Made by a program: the position numbers and the translations under genes. A stretch of 9,402 bases of DNA from Bifidobacterium breve (GTDB taxonomy: Bacteria > Actinomycetota > Acidimicrobiia > Acidimicrobiales > Ilumatobacteraceae), in the NCBI GenBank assembly GCA_945896935.1, contig CAMDER010000063.1:1-9402 (forward strand), given 5' to 3'. Under the pieces are notes generated by a model. The model saw only the letters and a list, made by a program, of their open reading frames with translations. It had not been told where the DNA came from and searched no databases. Below, piece by piece: positions 7,150-9,402 of the stretch (the stretch's first letter is position 1; every line of letters starts with the position of its first letter).

Positions 7150-8355
7150 ATGACCGCTGAAACCGCTCCCGCCAAACCATCCGTGTCGTTCACCATTACT
7201 CCCGGTGAATTTGAACTTTTGGCCACATTCATGGCCCCCATGCAGTTCAACGAAATCGCCGGCGCATCAATTTGGGTCACGTCGCACGGCGGATGGCGCG
7301 AATGGTTAGTGACCGCTAACGGAATTACCACTGTGGTCTTCAGCCGCGAAGACGAACTGGGTCGATTTGGCATCGAACAAGATGAGGCTTGGGCCTTTCC
7401 TATCCCCGAACACGCCCTGGTCACGATGGGTAAATTCTCAGTCTCGTCGAGCAACATGAGCGTCACCTTGAGCGACGACTGGGTCACGCTCAGCAGCGAT
7501 ACATACTCAATGTCGGTATCGCAGAACCCCAACGCCAAGTGCCCCCCGATCATTCCTCATGTGGAATCAATCTTCACTCCAACTGTCGATGCAGCAGGAC
7601 TGTGGACCATGTTGTCATCAGCACGAGTTTGGCCCACCGGCGGAATGGCCAACGGCATGAATACTCCGATGCGTTGTCTCTGCGACTTCGAGAACCAACA
7701 ACTGGTATTCCAGTCAGACTGGACTGTGGTTGATGCCGGCGTGCATGAGTACCGCATGCCCGCAGAATTCGAAAAGTTGCCCGACGGCGTCGAACTCAAG
7801 CCTTTCAATATTCCTCATTCGGCGATTTTGAAGCTTTTGCGTGATCCAGTGGCCGCTGAGAAATTTGGACCCATCAAGATTCATATTTCTCCCGAAGGTG
7901 TACGCCACATGAAATTGGCCGGCGAAAATTGGGCCATATATGTTCCCACTATCCCCAACGTCCAACAATGGGGCCACGACCTCGATGAAGTTGTCGGTGA
8001 CATCCCTTATATATGGGAAGACTGCAGTCGAATCTCGTTGATGTTCCCCGAACTCGATAAAGGGATTATTGAATTGTCGGCGTTACCTAACGAATCCCGA
8101 TTTGGAAAATACAAGTACCGTGCGACATACGAAATTCTTGACGATGTCATTCCATCTGTTGAGTTATACCGCGAACTCAATGCCATCAATGAAGGCACGG
8201 CCGGGTGTCGCATCATCGTCGATGGCACCCGACTCGTCGCAGTCACCGATCTCACCCAAGACCATTATCAACAACTCAGCTCATACATCAATGCCTTCTC
8301 AACCAGCGTCAGTGATCTCTCGCCAATCCTCTCGGTGATTTCGTCAGCGATATAG
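7150..8355 (+). CDS. Uncharacterised protein; possible sliding-clamp-like N-terminal region and YbjN-like tail
   Basis: 401 residues, no signal peptide or membrane segment; I do not recognise it by name. Residues 12-125 have the order of a DNA clamp domain: strand SFTIT, helix PGEFELLATFMAPM, strands around WLVTANGITTVVFS, then AFPIPEHALVTMGKF and alternating strands NMSVTLSDDWVTLSSDTYSMSVS before a Pro-Pro. Residues 140-270 repeat that order (FTPTVDAAGLWTMLSSARV, later FNIPHSAILKLLRD, KIHISPEGVRHMKLAGENWAIY). The third part differs: helix VELYRELNAIN, strands CRIIVDGTRLVAVTDL, helix QQLSSYINAFSTSVSDLSPIL (337-394) resembles YbjN/type III chaperone-like domains rather than clamp domain III. 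It is not the housekeeping DnaN, as dnaA and recF are not nearby. ATG 7150 follows AGGA 7142-7145, 81 bp after the HExxH-VWA gene, so same transcript is likely. The gene is certain; the fold assignment is tentative. Confidence 0.72.
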   Translation: MTAETAPAKPSVSFTITPGEFELLATFMAPMQFNEIAGASIWVTSHGGWREWLVTANGITTVVFSREDELGRFGIEQDEAWAFPIPEHALVTMGKFSVSSSNMSVTLSDDWVTLSSDTYSMSVSQNPNAKCPPIIPHVESIFTPTVDAAGLWTMLSSARVWPTGGMANGMNTPMRCLCDFENQQLVFQSDWTVVDAGVHEYRMPAEFEKLPDGVELKPFNIPHSAILKLLRDPVAAEKFGPIKIHISPEGVRHMKLAGENWAIYVPTIPNVQQWGHDLDEVVGDIPYIWEDCSRISLMFPELDKGIIELSALPNESRFGKYKYRATYEILDDVIPSVELYRELNAINEGTAGCRIIVDGTRLVAVTDLTQDHYQQLSSYINAFSTSVSDLSPILSVISSAI

Positions 8356-8505
8356 CGACACCTGGTGTTCACTTTCATACCGTTAAGAGTTCATAAATTT
8401 AACGAGTTGTTGTTGATCGCATTTAAGTTTTCGTTCACTTTGTTCTGACACAGTTCGTCTGCTCGATGCATCAGGCATCGTCGTGACACACAGGTGGGAC
8501 AACAA
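8356..8505. other. Intergenic region with small palindromes
   Basis: 150 bp without a gene. It holds ACACCTGGTGT just after the stop (8358-8368), an inverted repeat CGTTAA (8381-8386)/TTAACG (8399-8404) with a 12-nt spacer, and a repeated GTTCACTTT (8367-8375 and 8433-8441). It is AT-richer than the genes around it. A promoter for the secreted-protein gene probably lies here because the function changes, but I see no convincing -35/-10 pair. Confidence 0.5.
8464..8480 (+). promoter_or_regulatory. Small hairpin in the 5' leader of the secreted-protein gene
   Basis: CGATGC (8464-8469) and GCATCG (8475-8480) form a 6-bp stem around the loop ATCAG, ending 25 nt before the GTG start. It lies 11 nt upstream of the AGGTGG ribosome-binding site and does not sequester it. 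A regulatory role is possible but not supported further. Confidence 0.35.
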
Positions 8506-9402
8506 GTGAAGAGAACGAAGAAATTTTCGGTGCGCAAAGTGCTCGCAGGCTCAATCGCCTCAATCACCGCAGCCACAATCTTTTTTGGAGCACATCCAAC
8601 GTTGGCTGCTGCGCCAACGGCTACGACGACCGTCGACCTCATTCCGCTTGGCACCTATAGCGGCATAGGCGGACTTTACGCTTCTGAAATCGTGGCTTTT
8701 GATTCCGCATCAAAGCAGCTTTTCATCAATAACGGTGCCCTGAATCGCATCGACATCGTTGATGTGGAAAATCCAGCAACACCTACCTTGGTTCGCTCAG
8801 TTGACATGGGCGTTTACGGCCGAGGCGTGCAGAGCGTCACCGTTGGTGACGGAATTGTTGCCGCCGCTGTTGACGTCGCTCCGGTCGTCAGCGCCGATGG
8901 TCGCCAGACCGCCAGCAACGGGTTGGTCGTCCTGATGGATACCACAGGACGAATCCTCAAGACTGTCGGTGTCGGAAACCTTCCCGACCATGTTTCGTTC
9001 ACCCCCGACAAGAAAACAATTCTTGTGGCCGGTGAAGGTGAACCCATTTGTTCACTTGAAAATCCAAACACAACGGCAACTGAAAAAAGTGATCCAGCGC
9101 TTGTGAGTGACGCCAACGGGACCGTGTCGCTCATTGATGTTTCCAACGGAGCAGTTAGTGCCACCGTCACAGTGTTGGACTTCTCTGCATTTGACAAAAC
9201 CGCATTGCTCGCCGAAAATGTACGCGTTTTCTTCACCGGATCGACAGCCGCCCAAGATCTTGAGCCCGAGTACATCACCACCAATGCTGCTGGAACTCGC
9301 GCATACGTCACTTTGCAAGAAGCAAACGCGATTGCGGTCGTTGACTTGGTGAACAAAACCATTCTTGATGTCGCACCACTCGGCTTCAAAGATTGGGGCG
9401 CC
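8506..9402 (+). CDS. Secreted choice-of-anchor I family protein, 3'-truncated by window edge
   Basis: 299 residues are visible and the frame stays open to the last base. It starts at GTG 8506, 7 nt after an AGGTGGG ribosome-binding sequence (8492-8498). A signal peptide is clear: basic n-region MKRTKKFSVRK, hydrophobic stretch VLAGSIASITAATIFFG and an Ala-rich cleavage zone TLAAAP (32-37). The mature part has repeated beta-propeller-like strands (IDIVDVENPATPTLV at 82-96, VSLIDVSNG at 207-215). It also has two blocks typical of choice-of-anchor I proteins: VAGEGEP (174-180), and LEPEYITTNAAGTRAYVTLQ with the following AIAVVDL and PLGFKDW (252-297). Proteins of this family are exported and usually anchored by a C-terminal sorting signal, which would lie beyond the window. 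Biochemical function is poorly defined; a phosphatase/esterase-like or adhesive role has been suggested for relatives. It has its own leader and is probably unrelated to the upstream block. Confidence 0.85.
   Translation, partial: MKRTKKFSVRKVLAGSIASITAATIFFGAHPTLAAAPTATTTVDLIPLGTYSGIGGLYASEIVAFDSASKQLFINNGALNRIDIVDVENPATPTLVRSVDMGVYGRGVQSVTVGDGIVAAAVDVAPVVSADGRQTASNGLVVLMDTTGRILKTVGVGNLPDHVSFTPDKKTILVAGEGEPICSLENPNTTATEKSDPALVSDANGTVSLIDVSNGAVSATVTVLDFSAFDKTALLAENVRVFFTGSTAAQDLEPEYITTNAAGTRAYVTLQEANAIAVVDLVNKTILDVAPLGFKDWGA

Noticed and set aside
7150..8355. Housekeeping replication clamp dnaN
   Set aside because: No dnaA, recF or gyrase genes are nearby, the sequence is far from canonical DnaN and its last third does not look like clamp domain III.
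8381..8404. Rho-independent terminator after the 401-residue protein gene
   Set aside because: The stem is only 6 bp and AT-rich with a 12-nt loop, and no T-run follows; too weak to call.
8814..9389. 191-codon open frame on the minus strand
   Set aside because: It lies antisense within the choice-of-anchor I gene, whose signal peptide and family motifs are clear; the antisense product is Ser/Thr/Val-rich and has no recognisable domain.

Overview
The window looks like a chromosomal segment of a mid-GC (roughly 50%, by eye) actinobacterium. The strongest taxonomic hint is the leucyl-tRNA synthetase: its KMGKS signature and the actinobacterial-style segments around it resemble Actinomycetota enzymes. 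The aquatic class Acidimicrobiia is my best guess, but this is inference. All genes are on the + strand and densely packed. There are no tRNA or rRNA genes, CRISPR arrays, transposases or phage structural genes.

Layout: (1) 1-2604, leuS, cut at its 5' end. (2) 2663-3871, a compact cytoplasmic GH84-type beta-N-acetylglucosaminidase. (3) 3872-4033, a gap with an 18-bp perfect inverted repeat. (4) 4034-8355, a four-gene block: a stand-alone VWA protein, a MoxR/CobS-like AAA+ ATPase, a protein fusing an HExxH putative metallopeptidase region to a C-terminal VWA domain, and a 401-residue protein I cannot name. The last protein's first two thirds read like two sliding-clamp-type domains and its tail like a YbjN-type domain. 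(5) 8506-9402, the start of a secreted choice-of-anchor I beta-propeller-like protein, cut by the window end.

The four-gene block is the part worth attention. The ATPase and the HExxH-VWA gene overlap by 4 bp (ATGA) and are almost certainly co-translated. MoxR ATPases and VWA proteins typically work together: ATP hydrolysis remodels a client that the VWA protein binds through a Mg2+-dependent MIDAS site. Here there are two VWA modules, one joined to a possible protease, and the next gene is a candidate client or effector. A plausible but unproven reading is an ATP-driven remodelling or proteolysis module acting on or through the clamp-like protein.

Intergenic gaps are short (58-162 bp) and several carry small tandem duplications or hairpins. 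Internal gene boundaries were set by Shine-Dalgarno sequences. The ATPase most likely starts at an unusual TTG codon at 4865.
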